Positions 18,202 to 29,866 are shown, counted from the first letter of the stretch. The stretch is DNA of 64,000 nt from Betaproteobacteria bacterium (GCA_020049415.1 JAIFKV010000012.1:1-64000); one strand, 5' to 3'. Notes: generated from the sequence alone by a model not told the origin. A program made the numbers and translations.

Positions 18202-19508
18202 AGGCTCCCCTGGCAAGCGAGGCGGAGCAACACCCACGCCTGTTTCTTGGCTGGGTTATGCCCACACGCCGCTTCGGCCGTCTATTGCAGCGCCGGCTGC
18301 CTCTTTTCAGCCTGCTCGTGCTGGCGCTTGTTGTCAGCGCATGCGCGCGGCATAACGAAGCCCCGTTGCGCATCGGCGTGGTGCATGCACTGACCGGCAC
18401 CATGGCGGCCAGCGAAAAGCCGCTGGTGGAAGCCGTTGCCATGGCGGTCGATGAACTCAACGCCGCCGGCGGTCTGCTGGGGCGGCGGATCGAAATGATC
18501 GTCGCCGACAGTCATTCCGATCCAGCGATAGCGGCGAACGAGGCGGAGCGTCTGATTGTTCAGGAAAAAATCGATGCGCTGTTTGCCTGCTGGACCTCCT
18601 CCTGTCGCAAGGCGGTCAAAACAGTGGTCGAACGGCGGCGGCATCTGCTGTTCTATCCAGTCCAGTACGAAGGTCTTGAACGCTCGCCGAACATCGTTTA
18701 CACCGGCTCGACCGCCAATCAGCAAATTATTCCCGGCACCCATTGGGCGCTGCGACATTTTGGCAAACGGGTGTTTCTGGCGGGCTCCGACTACCTGTTT
18801 CCGCGCATCGCCAACCGCATCATTCATGACGTAGTGCGCGTGCATCATGCCGAAGTGGTTGGCGAAGCCTATCGGCCGCTTGGCGATACCGATTTCAGCG
18901 CATTGGTCGAAGCGATTCGCGTGGCGCATCCGGATGTCATTCTCAACACCCTCAATGGCGACAGCAATGTCGCCTTTTTTGCCGCGCTGAAAGCGGCCGG
19001 GCTGAGCCGCATGCCGGTGCTGTCTTTCAGCGTCGATGCCAGCGGCCTGCGCTTGTTGACCGCCTTCAAGCATGATCCGCATTACGCTGTATGGGGCTAC
19101 TTTCAGGATTTGCCGAGCGCCGCCAATCAGCAATTTGTGCGCGCCTGGCAAGCGCGACAGAGCGCATCCATTCCCACCAGCGACCCGATCGAAGCCGCCT
19201 ATGTCGGCGTCAAACTGTGGGCGGAGGCGGTCACTTCGGTCGGCAGCGCCGATCTGGACGTCGTCAATCTGGCGGTGGCGCGACAAAGTGTGGCCGCACC
19301 CTCCGGCGTCCTGGCGGTGGATGCCGCCACGCGACATGTATGGAAGCCGGTACGCATCGGCAAAGCGCGTCAGCAAGGCGGATTCGACATCGTCTTCGAT
19401 CTCGGCGTGGCGCTGCGACCGGAACCGTATCCACCGTTCCGCACACAAGCGGAATGGGATGAGATGGTTGCAACAATAATGCAGCCCCCGCGCGACGACC
19501 CATCATGA
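18198..19508 (+). CDS. UrtA/AmiC-like periplasmic binding lipoprotein (sensor component)
   Basis: This 436-residue protein has a type I periplasmic binding fold. A lipobox VVSAC places the lipidated cysteine at 49. Met21 may be the true start, giving a normal signal peptide. The mature part begins [20 protein letters not shown] and contains [12 protein letters not shown] and [11 protein letters not shown], features of the urea/short-amide branch (UrtA, FmdD, AmiC). No transporter genes accompany it. It is instead bracketed by a c-di-GMP enzyme and a hybrid kinase with 4-bp overlaps on both sides, so it probably presents a ligand to the kinase. The ligand could be urea, an amide or an amino acid derivative, which is inference. 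Confidence 0.85.
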   Translation: MKAPLASEAEQHPRLFLGWVMPTRRFGRLLQRRLPLFSLLVLALVVSACARHNEAPLRIGVVHALTGTMAASEKPLVEAVAMAVDELNAAGGLLGRRIEMIVADSHSDPAIAANEAERLIVQEKIDALFACWTSSCRKAVKTVVERRRHLLFYPVQYEGLERSPNIVYTGSTANQQIIPGTHWALRHFGKRVFLAGSDYLFPRIANRIIHDVVRVHHAEVVGEAYRPLGDTDFSALVEAIRVAHPDVILNTLNGDSNVAFFAALKAAGLSRMPVLSFSVDASGLRLLTAFKHDPHYAVWGYFQDLPSAANQQFVRAWQARQSASIPTSDPIEAAYVGVKLWAEAVTSVGSADLDVVNLAVARQSVAAPSGVLAVDAATRHVWKPVRIGKARQQGGFDIVFDLGVALRPEPYPPFRTQAEWDEMVATIMQPPRDDPS

Positions 19509-22500
19509 GTTCGAATCCACCGCGGCAAAACGCGCCTGCCATCAAGGCCGATGGGCTGCCGCTGCGGCGGTGGATGTGGCTTGGCTTTATCTGCCTGGTG
19601 GCGCTGCCGCTGGTGGCTATAAGCAATTATTTCCTCGATGCCTATGAAGCATCGATGCACAACGCCATCAGCGAGCGCATGGAAGATCTGGCGGACAAAA
19701 AAGCCGAACAGGTCGACACCTATCTGAATGAACGCATCGGCGAAATCAGGCGCGCGGCGGCTTACCCTGGCCTGATCAAAGTAATGCGGCAACTGACCCT
19801 GGCCAGGCAATCCAACGCTTTTGCAAGTCAGGCTTACCAGCACGCCTCCGATTCCATGCGTGGCGTCATCGAGGCGCATGCGAGCGGCGACTATTACTAC
19901 GACATGCTGCTGATCGACGCCGAAGGCAACGTGCTCAAATCCTTGCTCGGCGAGGCGGACGAGGGCAGCAATCTGGTCCATGGGCCTTGGCGCAATACCA
20001 ACTTGGGCCAGGGCTTTCGCCTGACTCGGGATTATCTGACGACTTATTTGACAGCGTTCCAGAATTACGCGCCGTCGCAAGGCCGGCCCGCCACTTTCCT
20101 GCTGGCGCCGGTGATCGATGCGGGCCAATTCATCGGCGCAATCGCGGTGCAGATCAACCTGAAAAATTTGCAGCGGGTGGTGGCCGACCGCAATGGCCTG
20201 GGCGTCAGCGGTGAAGCGGTGCTGGCGATGCGGCGGGGTGACAGAGTGCTTTACGCCGCGCCGCTGCGACACATCAAGGATGCCGAGTTCAAACATACTG
20301 TCGACGACGCGCATCTGGCACCGCCGATGCGACAGGCCTTGAGCGGACAGCCCGGCAAAGGCATCACGCGCGATTATGTAAATATTGAAGTGGTCGCCGC
20401 CTGGCGCTTTTTGCCGGCGCTGAACTGGGGCATGGTGGTGAAAATGGACAGCGCCGAAGCGCTTGCGCCTGTAGCGCAACTGCGGCAGCTGACCTATACC
20501 GGCCTGAGCGCAACATTGTTGTTGATCACGTTGCTTGCCTGGCGCTTCAACCAAGGTCTGATGCGCGCATTGCACCTCCTGCTGGCTGGCACGCAACGTC
20601 TCGGGCAAGGCGACATCGGCGCACGCATCGAGGTAATGGCGGGGCCGCGCGAGTTTCAGCAACTCGGCCACAGCTTCAATCATATGAGCGCGCAACTGGC
20701 CGAACTGACCAGCGGGCTGGAAGCGCAGGTCGAGGCCCGCACGCATGAGTTGGCGCTGGCGATGCACACGGCGGAAAACGCGAATCGGGCCAAGAGCGAT
20801 TTTCTCGCCAATATGAGCCACGAGATTCGCACCCCAATGAATGCGGTCATCGGCCTGACGCAATTACTGCTGGATACCCGCCTGGATAGAAAGCAACAGG
20901 ATTACCTGAACCGGGTGCTGAGCTCTTCGCGCGCTTTGATGGGTATCCTCAATGGCATCCTCGACTACTCCAAAATCGAGGCAGGTCGGATCGAACTTGA
21001 ATCGGTCGAATTCAGCCTCGACGAATTGCTCGACAACGTATCCAGTCTGTTCTCGGTGGCGGCCGAGACGAAAGGCGTGGAGTTGATTTTCGATGTGCCC
21101 GCAGCGACGCCCCGCCAGTTGCTGGGCGATCCGTTGCGCTTGTCGCAGGTGCTCAACAATCTGCTCGGCAACGCGCTCAAATTCACCGAATCCGGGGAAA
21201 TCAGCATTGTGGTGCGTCATTTCAGCGGCGACAACAATGCGCTCGAACTGCGCGTTGAAGTGCGCGACAGCGGCATTGGCATGAGTCCGGAACAACTCGA
21301 CCGGCTGTTTCAGCCCTTCAGCCAGGCGGATACCTCGACAACGCGAAAATACGGCGGCACCGGACTCGGCCTGACGATCAGCAAGCGCCTGGTCGAACTG
21401 ATGGGCGGGGAGATCAGGGTGGTCAGCGAAGTCGGGGTCGGCTCCACTTTTGCATTCAACGCCCATTTGCACTGGCGGAATAGCGAAACAGCACCCAGCT
21501 TCGGCGGCGAACAACTTCGCGGCATGCGCGTTTTGGTGGTCGATGACAACGCCACTTCGCGCGAGATCATGCGCGGCATCCTCGCGTCATGGTCGTTCCA
21601 GGCCACCCTGGCCGAAAGCGGCGAAGCGGCGCTGCGCTGCCTGCGGCAGGCCGAGGCGGAGGAGCAACCTTTCGAGTTGTATCTGATCGACTGGATGATG
21701 CCCGGCATGGACGGCCTGGAACTGGTGCGGCAGATGCAATCCAGCGAAGCAACGCGCGCCGCCGCGCCGATGCCGATCGTCTTCATGGTCACCGGACATG
21801 GCCGCGAAAAACTGTTTCAGGACGCCGCCCATGCGAGGTTGGACGCGGTTCTTGAAAAACCGATCACCGCTTCTCATCTCTACGACACCCTGCTGAGTAT
21901 TCAGGGCAATTCGGCTGGCTTGCCGGTTCGGCCGCCAGTCAAACCCTCGGCGCAACGCCAGGATCTTTACGAACTTACCCGACCGATCCACGGCGCGTAC
22001 ATCCTGCTGGTGGAAGATAATCCGACCAACCAGTTGGTTTCGACCGGTTTCCTGCGTCGCATGGGGATCGAGTTCGATATCGCCAACGACGGCCAAGAGG
22101 CGGTCGAAATGGTTGCGGCGAATGACTATGACCTGGTGCTGATGGATTTGCAGATGCCGGTGATGGACGGTTTTGCCGCTACCCGAATCATTCGCGGCAC
22201 CCGCAAGGGCGCCACGTTGCCGATTCTGGCGATGACCGCAGCGGTGATGCAGCATGACCGCGAGGCCAGTAAACAGGCCGGCATGAACGCGCATGTAGCA
22301 AAACCGATCGATCCGCGCAATCTGGCCGAGGCGCTGCTGAAATGGACGCCAGCCAAGACGCTGAGCATGAACGCCAGCCCGCCCGTTGACGCCGCCATGC
22401 CGGTGAACAGTGTGCCATTCAGCGCGCCAGGGCTGGACATCGACGCCGCGCTGCGAGCGCTGGATAACAATCAGGAGATGCTGCGCAACATCCTGCGAAG

Positions 22501-23014
22501 TTTCCATAACGATTTCGCTGATGCCGAAGCGCGTCTGGAGGCGCATCTCGCCGCCAATAGTTGGCCGGATGCGGAACGCCTGGTGCACACCATCAAAGGC
22601 TTGGCCAATAGCATTGGCGCTGCTGCGCTGGCATCCATCGGCAAACGCTTCGAAGCGGAATTGCACGACCAGAAAAGTAGTCTGCAAGACATCTTCAAGC
22701 AGGCGTTGCGACAGACCCTCGCCGCCCTGGCCGCCTTCATCGCCAGCGACGTGACTGCCCCCGACGCGACAGAATTGCAGCCGAACTCGCCAGATGCGCT
22801 GCTCGATTTATTGCCAGACCTGGCCGCCCACCTCACCGCTTTCACACTACTCTCGCATGAGTTCAAGAGCCATCTCGCGCTGGCCCTGAGCGGTCGCGTA
22901 GACGCCAAACTGGCCGACGAATTGATGCGCCAGATCGACCAGCTTGATTACGATTCGGCCTTGCTGACACTGAATCGAATCACGCGGTTACTGGGCATGA
23001 ATATCGAGTTTTGA
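19505..23014 (+). CDS. Hybrid sensor histidine kinase (dCache-HAMP-HisKA-HATPase-REC-REC-HPt)
   Basis: This 1169-residue membrane kinase has a first membrane helix at about 22-42, a periplasmic double-Cache-like region to about 320, a second helix at about 330-350 and then HAMP. HisKA carries His439 in [11 protein letters not shown], followed by the ATPase (N box [10 protein letters not shown] boxes GIGMS and GGTGLGL). Two receivers have Asp729 ([10 protein letters not shown]) and Asp881 ([10 protein letters not shown]). A C-terminal HPt has His1028 in [10 protein letters not shown]. The phosphorelay is complete inside one chain and needs an outside receiver as end point; the REC of the first gene in this operon is the obvious candidate. 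The 4-bp overlap with the lipoprotein gene suggests that the lipoprotein contacts its periplasmic domain. Confidence 0.95.
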   Translation: MSSNPPRQNAPAIKADGLPLRRWMWLGFICLVALPLVAISNYFLDAYEASMHNAISERMEDLADKKAEQVDTYLNERIGEIRRAAAYPGLIKVMRQLTLARQSNAFASQAYQHASDSMRGVIEAHASGDYYYDMLLIDAEGNVLKSLLGEADEGSNLVHGPWRNTNLGQGFRLTRDYLTTYLTAFQNYAPSQGRPATFLLAPVIDAGQFIGAIAVQINLKNLQRVVADRNGLGVSGEAVLAMRRGDRVLYAAPLRHIKDAEFKHTVDDAHLAPPMRQALSGQPGKGITRDYVNIEVVAAWRFLPALNWGMVVKMDSAEALAPVAQLRQLTYTGLSATLLLITLLAWRFNQGLMRALHLLLAGTQRLGQGDIGARIEVMAGPREFQQLGHSFNHMSAQLAELTSGLEAQVEARTHELALAMHTAENANRAKSDFLANMSHEIRTPMNAVIGLTQLLLDTRLDRKQQDYLNRVLSSSRALMGILNGILDYSKIEAGRIELESVEFSLDELLDNVSSLFSVAAETKGVELIFDVPAATPRQLLGDPLRLSQVLNNLLGNALKFTESGEISIVVRHFSGDNNALELRVEVRDSGIGMSPEQLDRLFQPFSQADTSTTRKYGGTGLGLTISKRLVELMGGEIRVVSEVGVGSTFAFNAHLHWRNSETAPSFGGEQLRGMRVLVVDDNATSREIMRGILASWSFQATLAESGEAALRCLRQAEAEEQPFELYLIDWMMPGMDGLELVRQMQSSEATRAAAPMPIVFMVTGHGREKLFQDAAHARLDAVLEKPITASHLYDTLLSIQGNSAGLPVRPPVKPSAQRQDLYELTRPIHGAYILLVEDNPTNQLVSTGFLRRMGIEFDIANDGQEAVEMVAANDYDLVLMDLQMPVMDGFAATRIIRGTRKGATLPILAMTAAVMQHDREASKQAGMNAHVAKPIDPRNLAEALLKWTPAKTLSMNASPPVDAAMPVNSVPFSAPGLDIDAALRALDNNQEMLRNILRSFHNDFADAEARLEAHLAANSWPDAERLVHTIKGLANSIGAAALASIGKRFEAELHDQKSSLQDIFKQALRQTLAALAAFIASDVTAPDATELQPNSPDALLDLLPDLAAHLTAFTLLSHEFKSHLALALSGRVDAKLADELMRQIDQLDYDSALLTLNRITRLLGMNIEF

Positions 23015-23043
23015 CGCCGGCCGAGAGCCGAGGCGAGGAAGTT

Positions 23044-23343
23044 TCAGGCGATCAAATTCGCGGAAAGCACTTTTTCGCCGAGCAGATAGACCCGCCCCGG
23101 CTGGCGATCGTCGCCAATGCTTGAATAATCAAAAGAGTACTCCCGATACAGACGAGCCCGCTGGTTGCCATCCCGGCGCAGCCGCATTCGGCTGAGGGCG
23201 ACGCTGTCATCGAGGAATTGCACGCTGGCACGCTCGCATTCCGCCCGTGCGGCGCGCACCGCCAACTCACGTTTCTGCAGGCTGTCCCACCAGAACCAGG
23301 CCAGCGCAGCCAAGCCCGCCAGCAACAGCCATTCGGAACTCAT
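23044..23343 (-). CDS. DUF3301 small membrane protein
   Basis: This 99-residue protein has one N-terminal membrane helix (about 5-19, [15 protein letters not shown]) followed by a charged region with [20 protein letters not shown] and a C-terminal [21 protein letters not shown]. The pattern is that of DUF3301, common in beta- and gammaproteobacteria and of unknown function. Its start overlaps the end of the DEAD-box helicase gene by 4 bp, so it is the last gene of that minus-strand run. Confidence 0.8.
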   Translation of the reverse strand: MSSEWLLLAGLAALAWFWWDSLQKRELAVRAARAECERASVQFLDDSVALSRMRLRRDGNQRARLYREYSFDYSSIGDDRQPGRVYLLGEKVLSANLIA

Positions 23344-24716
23344 GCTGGCGTTGCTACGGTTGGCGTGGGTTCAACCTGATTGGCGGGCGGCAACAGCAAA
23401 GCACAGACCGGTTCGGCCCGAGTCCGACCAAACCGCTGACTGAACGGGCCCTTGGTTTCGCTCGACACGGTGGCCGGCATGATGCTGGTAGCGATGGCGC
23501 GCACCGGCGGCGGCGCTGTTTCGGGTAGCGGCGTTGCTTTCAGATCACGCTTGATAAAACGTTCGATACCGGCAAGCAGACGCTCTTCGTCCGGCGCGCA
23601 CAGCGAAACTGCCAGGCCGGATGCGCCGGCGCGACCAGTGCGACCAATGCGATGAACATAGTCTTCCGGCGCATAGGGCAATTCGTAATTCACCACGCAA
23701 GGCAGTTCGACAATATCAAGACCGCGGGCGGCAATGTCGGTAGCGACCAGATATTGCACCTTGCCCTGTTTGAAACCTTCCAGTGCGGCAAGACGTTCAA
23801 CCTGGGCCTTGTCGCCATGAATGATGGCGGCCTTGATGCCGCGCTTTTGCAAACGATGCCCCACCTTGTCGGCACAGACTTTGGTGCGCGTAAATACCAG
23901 CACCTGGGCGATATCGCGGCTATTGACGACTTGCACCAAGGCATCCAGCTTGTTTTCTTCCTTGACCTTGTGCACCAGTTGCTCGACGTTATCGGCCGAA
24001 GTGTTACGTTTCGCAACTTCGACCTTCAACGGGTTCTGCAGGAAACTGCGCGCCAGACCTACGATGTTGTCGTCGAAGGTGGCCGAGAACAGCAGGGTCT
24101 GCCGTTTCGTCGGCAGAAAATCCAGAATGCGCTTCAGGTCGGGCAGGAAGCCCATGTCGAGCATGCGATCCGCCTCGTCCAGCACCAGAAACTGCACCTG
24201 CGACAACAACACCCCCCGACTGTTGGCGTGATCGAGCAGGCGACCGGGAGTGGCGACCAGGATTTCGACGCCGCCACGCAGATCGGCCAACTGCGCTTTC
24301 ATATCCACGCCACCAAATACGACCGTGCTGCGTAATGCAAGATGCTTGTTGTATCCAACCACGCTCTCATGCACCTGAATCGCCAGTTCCCGCGTTGGCG
24401 TCAGCACCAGCGCGCGCACTGGATGCCGTGCCGGCGAAGCGCTGGCGTTGGCGTGTGGCACCATCTTTTGCAGCAAGGGCAGCACGAACGCCGCCGTCTT
24501 GCCGGTGCCGGTCTGCGCCTGCGCCATCAGGTCTCGGCCGGCCAGCACCAGCGGAATAGCCTGTTGCTGAATCGGCGTCGGTATCACGTAGCCCATCTCT
24601 TTGACCGCCGCGAGGATGGGCGCGGCCAAGCCGAGTTCGTCGAAGCTGGAGGCAACTTCAAGCGCCGGGGTGGTTTCCGGGACAATCGCCCGGACGATCT
24701 CTTTACTTGCTTCCAT
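23340..24716 (-). CDS. DEAD-box RNA helicase (RhlE-like)
   Basis: This ATP-dependent RNA helicase probably acts in ribosome assembly or RNA turnover. The start is chosen at ATG 24716, whose A is shared with the stop of the upstream gene (TGATG). The frame is open 21 codons further up, but that extension is not family-like. In the 458-residue product the Q motif is at 43-52 ([10 protein letters not shown]). AQTGTGKT (67-74), PTRELA (107-112), TPGR (156-159), DEAD (180-183), SATFDD and ARGLDI follow, then HRIGRTGR. The C-terminal 70 residues are short and Pro/Ala rich. RhlE, RhlB and DbpA are alternatives; RhlE is the best fit by tail and motifs. Confidence 0.93.
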   Translation of the reverse strand: MEASKEIVRAIVPETTPALEVASSFDELGLAAPILAAVKEMGYVIPTPIQQQAIPLVLAGRDLMAQAQTGTGKTAAFVLPLLQKMVPHANASASPARHPVRALVLTPTRELAIQVHESVVGYNKHLALRSTVVFGGVDMKAQLADLRGGVEILVATPGRLLDHANSRGVLLSQVQFLVLDEADRMLDMGFLPDLKRILDFLPTKRQTLLFSATFDDNIVGLARSFLQNPLKVEVAKRNTSADNVEQLVHKVKEENKLDALVQVVNSRDIAQVLVFTRTKVCADKVGHRLQKRGIKAAIIHGDKAQVERLAALEGFKQGKVQYLVATDIAARGLDIVELPCVVNYELPYAPEDYVHRIGRTGRAGASGLAVSLCAPDEERLLAGIERFIKRDLKATPLPETAPPPVRAIATSIMPATVSSETKGPFSQRFGRTRAEPVCALLLPPANQVEPTPTVATPA

Positions 24717-25480
24717 CAGATTTCCCGCCAATCGAGTCCAGTTTCCTGATCGGCGACGCCGATCCAGTCGTGCGCGCAACCAAGCGCCCCCGCCAACGCA
24801 GCACGAGCGAGTTCGGGTGCGTTGTTCTCCGCCGACATATGCGCCGCAACCACATGCTTGAGGCCGCTGCCCGCGATCGCTTGCAGCAGTGTCGCCGCGG
24901 CGGCGTTGTCGAGATGGCCGTGACGCCCGAGGATGCGCTGCTTCAACGCGACAGGGTAATGCCCCGCCTCAAGTCGAGCCACATCGTGGTTGCATTCCAG
25001 CGCCAACGCTTCACACCCGTTCAGCACCTTTTTCATATACGGGGTGACATGGCCCGCATCGGTCAGCAAGCCGAATCGCCGAGCCCCGTCGGAGAATACA
25101 AATTGCACCGGCTCACGCGCATCGTGCGGCACCGGGTAAGGCGTAATTTCCATATCTCCAACAACAAATGCAGCCTGGCCTTCGATCAGGGTCACCGAAA
25201 GCGGGGCTTTATCCGTCGCTTCGAGCATGGCATGCGTACCGTGTGAGAGCCACACCGAACAGCGCGCCAGACTCGCCACCTTGGCAACGCCGCGACCATG
25301 ATCGCTATGTTCATGCGTCACCAGAATGGCGTTCAGGTCACTCACCTCCAAACCAAGACGCGCCAACCGCTTGCCGGTTTCACGCGGGCCAAAGCCGCAA
25401 TCGACCATGATGCGGGTGCCTCCGACTTCGACCAGCCAGGCATTGCCCTTGCTGCCACTGCCGAGGCATCCGAAGCGCAT
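24716..25480 (-). CDS. Metallo-beta-lactamase fold hydrolase (YycJ/WalJ-like)
   Basis: This 254-residue cytoplasmic metallo-hydrolase begins [18 protein letters not shown] and has the metal motif HEHSDH (56-61). Further ligand regions are VPHDA, LTDAGHV, CNHD and AAHMSAENN. The N-terminus and motif set match the YycJ/WalJ group, which is related to nucleases of the MBL fold. The exact substrate is not known. It overlaps bamC upstream by 1 bp (TAATG-type junction) and the helicase downstream through TGATG, so the run dapA-bamC-MBL-helicase-DUF3301 is probably one transcript. Confidence 0.88.
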   Translation of the reverse strand: MRFGCLGSGSKGNAWLVEVGGTRIMVDCGFGPRETGKRLARLGLEVSDLNAILVTHEHSDHGRGVAKVASLARCSVWLSHGTHAMLEATDKAPLSVTLIEGQAAFVVGDMEITPYPVPHDAREPVQFVFSDGARRFGLLTDAGHVTPYMKKVLNGCEALALECNHDVARLEAGHYPVALKQRILGRHGHLDNAAAATLLQAIAGSGLKHVVAAHMSAENNAPELARAALAGALGCAHDWIGVADQETGLDWREI

Positions 25481-26622
25481 TATTTGAGTTGCTCGAACAA
25501 CAGACTGGCGATGCGTTTGCCGGTCTCGTTAGTGGCTGGCGCGCCATCGTCCATATAGACGGCAAGCGCAGTATCCGCGTCACTACCTTTCAGACGCACC
25601 TGGTAGCGCAACGCCTGGGTCTTCGCCTCAGCCGAACTCCAGAAAGCCAGCTTTGACAGGAAGCTCTTTTCCTTCCTGGCACCCGCTTCGGGATCGGAAT
25701 AACGGACGAAATAAATGCCCCCGGCGCGATCCCGATCTTCCACCACGAATCCGATGCGATCGAGCGCAAGGCCAACTCGGCGCCAGGCGCGGTCGAACGA
25801 TTCTGGCAAGTTGAGACCAGGCGCGGCATCTGGATTCTTGATCTGTACAGCCTGCGGCGGCGCTGATTTGTCGGCAATCAAACGCTGCGCGCGCGTTTCT
25901 TCAGCCCCGAAGCGCACCATCAAGCGACGCAGCATTTCCGCTTCCAGTTCCGGATTGGCCGGACTCGGTTGCCAGATCGTGCGCCCCTGCCCCTGATCAC
26001 CACCGCCTTGGGTGCCCTCGAAAACCTCGACCATACCGCGATGGCTGATATAGATTTCGGTCCGGCCATCGGCGGCAGTTTCCAGGCGGGTGCGAAATTT
26101 ATCGCGCTCGGCGGTGGAATAAAGGCTATCCAACGCTTTGCCCAGGAAGCCGCGCACCCCATCTTGCGGCAATTTGGCGCGATTTTCCGCCCAGTCGGTT
26201 TCCAGTACGCCCGCTTCCGGCAATTCAACGCCGATGATGAAACCCAACTCTTGCCAAAAATCTTTCACCACCGGCCAGACTTCGTCAGCCGGCGCTTGCA
26301 CCACCAGCCAGCGCTGGCCGCCAGCCCGCTCGATGCCGACCTTGTCGATAACCGGCAACAGCGCTTGCGCGCCCGGCATTTTCGGCTTGCCAGCGCGCTC
26401 CTGGTCGTAGGTAGAGTAAGTCGCCGCACCCTTGGGAACGATATCCGGCACCGCAAAACGCGTATCCCCCTCTGGCATCACCAGATCGGGCGGCGCTTCC
26501 AGGCTCGGTAGTTTGCCCGCTGATTTGTAGTCGATCTTCTTGCCCTCGAACATTGAACAGCCACTGGCGGATACAGCCAGCGCGATCAGTGCGACCAGGT
26601 TACGCGAGGTGGAAATTTTCAT
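25480..26622 (-). CDS. bamC: Outer-membrane assembly lipoprotein BamC
   Basis: BamC is a lipoprotein subunit of the BAM complex, which inserts beta-barrel proteins into the outer membrane. A signal peptide ends with the lipobox ASGC (Cys22). The unstructured N-terminal segment [20 protein letters not shown], which wraps around BamD in E. coli, is recognisable. Two helix-grip domains follow, joined by a linker near [15 protein letters not shown]. The length of 380 residues is normal. It overlaps dapA by 4 bp, the same order as in E. coli (dapA-bamC). Confidence 0.95.
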   Translation of the reverse strand: MKISTSRNLVALIALAVSASGCSMFEGKKIDYKSAGKLPSLEAPPDLVMPEGDTRFAVPDIVPKGAATYSTYDQERAGKPKMPGAQALLPVIDKVGIERAGGQRWLVVQAPADEVWPVVKDFWQELGFIIGVELPEAGVLETDWAENRAKLPQDGVRGFLGKALDSLYSTAERDKFRTRLETAADGRTEIYISHRGMVEVFEGTQGGGDQGQGRTIWQPSPANPELEAEMLRRLMVRFGAEETRAQRLIADKSAPPQAVQIKNPDAAPGLNLPESFDRAWRRVGLALDRIGFVVEDRDRAGGIYFVRYSDPEAGARKEKSFLSKLAFWSSAEAKTQALRYQVRLKGSDADTALAVYMDDGAPATNETGKRIASLLFEQLK

Positions 26623-27494
26623 AACGAACCGGCTTCCTTCAGGGCAACACGCAAGGTGTCATGGTAAGCGTCAGACAACGGAACCAGCGGCAGACGGATG
26701 CCGAGTTCGATATGCCCCATCTCGGCAAGCGCCCATTTGACGGGGATCGGATTGGCTTCGACAAACAATTTTTGATGCAACCCAAGCAATTGAAAGTTGA
26801 TTTCGCGGGCGCGGGGCAGATCGCCGCCAAGCGCGGCGACGCACATTTCATGCATCAGCCTGGGCGCCACATTGCTGGTAACCGAAATGACCCCCTTGGC
26901 GCCCAGCAGCATCAAAACCATGCCGCTGGCATCGTCACCGCTGTAGACCGCGAAAGAGGCAGGCGCGGCTTTCAGCAAGGCGGAACCGCGCTCGATATTG
27001 CCGGTTGCATCTTTGATACCGACGACACCAGGCAGCTTGGCCAGGCGCAGCGCGGTTTCGTTGGAGATATCGGCAACGGTGCGGCCCGGCACGTTGTAGA
27101 GAATCAAGGGCAGATCAACCGCTTCGGCAATCGCTTTGAAGTGCCGATAGAGCCCTTCCTGCGTCGGCTTGTTGTAATAAGGCGCAACCGAAAGACCGGC
27201 TGCCGCGCCGGCTGCCTTGGCGCATCGCGTCAGCTCGATCGCTTCCGCGGTGGAATTGGCGCCGGTGCCGGCGATCACGGGAACACGTCCGGCGGACTGC
27301 TCAACGGCTACACGGATCAGCACGCAGTGCTCATCCATGTCTACCGTGGGCGATTCGCCGGTGGTGCCAACGATGACCAGACCATCGGTGCCTTGATCGA
27401 TGTGCCAATCGATCAGCGCTTGAAAGCGCGGCATATCAAGAGACCCATCAGCGAGCATGGGGGTAACAAGGGCGACAAGGCTGCCAGTGAACAT
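26619..27494 (-). CDS. dapA: 4-hydroxy-tetrahydrodipicolinate synthase
   Basis: DapA condenses pyruvate with aspartate semialdehyde in lysine and diaminopimelate synthesis. At 291 residues it is full length. The active site is complete: GTTGES with Thr44 and Thr45, YNVPGRT with Tyr133 and Arg138, and the Schiff-base lysine Lys161 in GIKDATGN. The start ATG at 27494 begins [13 protein letters not shown], as expected. It leads the bamC-MBL-helicase run. The 76-bp gap from fliR contains a short gccg-gttt-cggc hairpin with a later T run on the minus strand, which may be a weak fli terminator. Confidence 0.97.
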   Translation of the reverse strand: MFTGSLVALVTPMLADGSLDMPRFQALIDWHIDQGTDGLVIVGTTGESPTVDMDEHCVLIRVAVEQSAGRVPVIAGTGANSTAEAIELTRCAKAAGAAAGLSVAPYYNKPTQEGLYRHFKAIAEAVDLPLILYNVPGRTVADISNETALRLAKLPGVVGIKDATGNIERGSALLKAAPASFAVYSGDDASGMVLMLLGAKGVISVTSNVAPRLMHEMCVAALGGDLPRAREINFQLLGLHQKLFVEANPIPVKWALAEMGHIELGIRLPLVPLSDAYHDTLRVALKEAGSL

Positions 27495-27570
27495 GGCGAT
27501 AGGGATTCGTTAAAAAAACAGGATTTTAGCCGAAACCGGCCTTGGCAACCCTGCCGCTTGACGTCCGCCC

Positions 27571-28356
27571 CTAAAACCCCGCCACACCGCGCATTGCATT
27601 GGCCCCCATTTCCACCGCTTGCATCCAGAATCGATCCAGTCGGGCCGGCAGATAGGCCAGCATCAGATAAAGAACCAGAAAACCCGCACCCAACGTCAAC
27701 GGGAATCCAATCGCAAAGATGTTCAATTGCGGCGAAGCGCGCGACATCATGCCTATCGTCAAATTGGTTGCCAGCAGCGCAGCGGTAACCGGCAAAGAAA
27801 TATGCAGACCGACCGCGAACAAGGTTTCGCCCCAATGCACCAGCATGGCAAAGCCGCCCGCCGACAAGGTGGCGCCAATGGGGATTTCCTGAAAACTCTG
27901 CGCCAAGGCAACGATAACCATGTGATGGCCATTGAATGCAAACAGGATCAAGGTGGCGGTGAGTACCAGAAATTGAGCAACCACCTGGGTTTGCGCGCCA
28001 TTGATCGGGTCGAACAGGGTCGCAAATGAAAGCCCCATTTGCAGTCCGATCAGCTGGCCGGCAAATTCAACCGCCGAAAAAACAATCCGCACGCTGAAAC
28101 CCAATGCGGTGCCGATGGCGATCTGTTGCAGCAAAATCAAGATGCCATCGCCAGAGGCAAGCCGTACGGACGTATCGGTCGGCAAGATCGGAATGACCGC
28201 CACGGCAAGCGCCATCGCCAGGATGACCCGCGCCCGCGCCGGCACCGCCCGGTTGCCGAGCAAGGGGTCCAGCGACAACCAGGCCAGAATGCGAACAAAA
28301 GGAAAAAAAAACAGCGCCAGCATTGCATCCAGATCGGTCGACGAGATGGTGTACAT
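27571..28356 (-). CDS. fliR: Flagellar export gate protein FliR
   Basis: FliR is a membrane component of the flagellar type III export gate, together with FliP and FliQ. The 261-residue product has about six hydrophobic segments and family features such as RILAWLSLDPLLGNRAVPARAR near the start and GLQMGLSFATLFDP in the middle. It is the last gene of the minus-strand flagellar run; flhB, which often follows, is absent here. The gap to fliQ is 14 bp. Confidence 0.95.
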   Translation of the reverse strand: MYTISSTDLDAMLALFFFPFVRILAWLSLDPLLGNRAVPARARVILAMALAVAVIPILPTDTSVRLASGDGILILLQQIAIGTALGFSVRIVFSAVEFAGQLIGLQMGLSFATLFDPINGAQTQVVAQFLVLTATLILFAFNGHHMVIVALAQSFQEIPIGATLSAGGFAMLVHWGETLFAVGLHISLPVTAALLATNLTIGMMSRASPQLNIFAIGFPLTLGAGFLVLYLMLAYLPARLDRFWMQAVEMGANAMRGVAGF

Positions 28357-28370
28357 GGGCGTCGAGGCCC

Positions 28371-28640
28371 TTATCCAACCAGAGTCGGGATGCTGCCGAT
28401 CAGGCGGACGATGAAATCAACCAGCAATTGCAAAGTCCAGGGACCGGTCACCACCAGCACGACAAACATCACCAGAATTTTTGGGATGAAAGTCAACGTC
28501 ATTTCATTGATCTGGGTCGCTGCCTGAAAAATGGAAATCAGCAAACCCGTCAACAAAGACGCCAGCAACATCGGACCGGCAGCCAGCATGGCGACTTCCA
28601 ATGCCTGACGCACAATGGCGATGACGGTGTCGGGGGTCAT
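28371..28640 (-). CDS. fliQ: Flagellar export gate protein FliQ
   Basis: This 89-residue export gate subunit has two membrane helices (about 14-40 and 52-75). The start MTPDTVIAIVRQALEVAM and the segment FQAATQINEMTLTFIPKI are characteristic. It overlaps the end of fliP by 4 bp, which suggests translational coupling within the PQR gate unit. Confidence 0.96.
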   Translation of the reverse strand: MTPDTVIAIVRQALEVAMLAAGPMLLASLLTGLLISIFQAATQINEMTLTFIPKILVMFVVLVVTGPWTLQLLVDFIVRLIGSIPTLVG

Positions 28641-29389
28641 ATCGCGAAAGTCTGTACCAACGAGGCGATGAGCAGATTCCAGCCATCCGCCAGTACAAAC
28701 AGCATGATCTTGAACGGCAATGAAATCAGCACCGGCGACAGCATCATCATACCCATCGACATCAACACACTGGCGACCACCATATCGATGATCAAAAAAG
28801 GAATAAATACGATGAAGCCAATCTGAAACGCGGTCTTCAACTCACTGATGATGTAGGCGGGAACCAGCACCTTGAGCGGCGTTTCCTCAGGCGTGTTGAG
28901 CGGCGGCACCTTCGCCAGTCCGATGAAGAGGGCAAGATCTTCTTGCCGCGTCTGCTTCAGCATGAATGACTTCAACGGCTGCACGCCGAGATCGGCGGCT
29001 TCAACCAGGCTGATCTTGTTGTCCGAGTATGGCTTCCATGCAGTGTCGTAAATTTTATCGAACACCGGCGCCATGATAAAAAAAGTCAGAAACAGGGAAA
29101 GCCCGACGATGACCTGGTTCGGCGGCGCATTCATCGTTCCCATGGCTTGCCGCAGCAAGGAAAGCACAATCACGATGCGGGTGAAGGCGGTCATCATCAA
29201 CAACGCCGCTGGCAAGAAAGTCAGCGCCGTCAACAGCAACAGCGCTTCGATGCTGAAGGTGTAATTGGTCGAACCCGCAGCGCCGGGCGTGCTTGAAAAT
29301 GCGGGAATACCGGGCGCCGCAAGCGCTATCCCAGGCAACAAAGCGAACAATAAAAACAGACAAATCAAGCGCGACGCAAAAGGCCTCAT
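28637..29389 (-). CDS. fliP: Flagellar export gate protein FliP
   Basis: FliP is the core of the export gate. The frame is open from 29536, but ATG 29389 (MRPFASRLICLFLLF) gives the expected signal peptide, a 250-residue protein and 16 bp spacing from fliO. The upstream frame would overlap fliO. Conserved segments are TAFTRIVIVLSLLRQAMGT, FFIMAPVFDKIY and the C-terminal membrane helices ending WNLLIASLVQTF. Four membrane helices are evident after the signal peptide. Confidence 0.95.
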   Translation of the reverse strand: MRPFASRLICLFLLFALLPGIALAAPGIPAFSSTPGAAGSTNYTFSIEALLLLTALTFLPAALLMMTAFTRIVIVLSLLRQAMGTMNAPPNQVIVGLSLFLTFFIMAPVFDKIYDTAWKPYSDNKISLVEAADLGVQPLKSFMLKQTRQEDLALFIGLAKVPPLNTPEETPLKVLVPAYIISELKTAFQIGFIVFIPFLIIDMVVASVLMSMGMMMLSPVLISLPFKIMLFVLADGWNLLIASLVQTFAI

Positions 29390-29405
29390 GGCGGCATCAA
29401 CCCGT

Positions 29406-29843
29406 TCAATGCTGGCGTTTCGAGACAAGCTCCTTGAGCTTTTCGGCGAAACCGGGAGTAGCGGCGAGCGTGTCATTCGGCGTAAAACCTTCAGGTCGAG
29501 GCAAACTATGCAACGTGCTGACCTGGCCGCCGCCAACCCCTAGCAGCAACCAGGTTTCCCCCACTTCAACCACCACCAGTCGCTCGCGCGGCCCCAACAT
29601 AATGCCGCCAACGATTTTAACGGCGCCCTGAGCGACAGACTGTCCGGGAGAAAATCGGCGCAAGAACCAGAAGAAGGCAGCCAATGCGGCGAGCACCATC
29701 GCCAGCCCCAACAAGCCTTGCAACAATGCGCCGGAAGTCGATGCGGCGGGTAACTCGGTCGCCGCCATCGCCATTGGAGAGGCGAGCGTAATGAACGCAA
29801 AAATGGCCGATGGCCCTTTGCGGAGTAACAAACAGGCATTCAT
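29406..29843 (-). CDS. fliO: Flagellar biosynthesis protein FliO
   Basis: FliO assists assembly of the FliP gate. The 145-residue protein has an N-terminal hydrophobic signal-like region, one membrane helix (about 40-62, GLLGLAMVLAALAAFFWFLRRF) and a cytoplasmic FliO domain with GPRERLVVVEVGETWLLLGV. It lies between fliN (23 bp) and fliP, the standard position. Confidence 0.93.
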   Translation of the reverse strand: MNACLLLRKGPSAIFAFITLASPMAMAATELPAASTSGALLQGLLGLAMVLAALAAFFWFLRRFSPGQSVAQGAVKIVGGIMLGPRERLVVVEVGETWLLLGVGGGQVSTLHSLPRPEGFTPNDTLAATPGFAEKLKELVSKRQH

Positions 29844-29866
29844 CGTTTATTTTTCAAGCGGCAATT

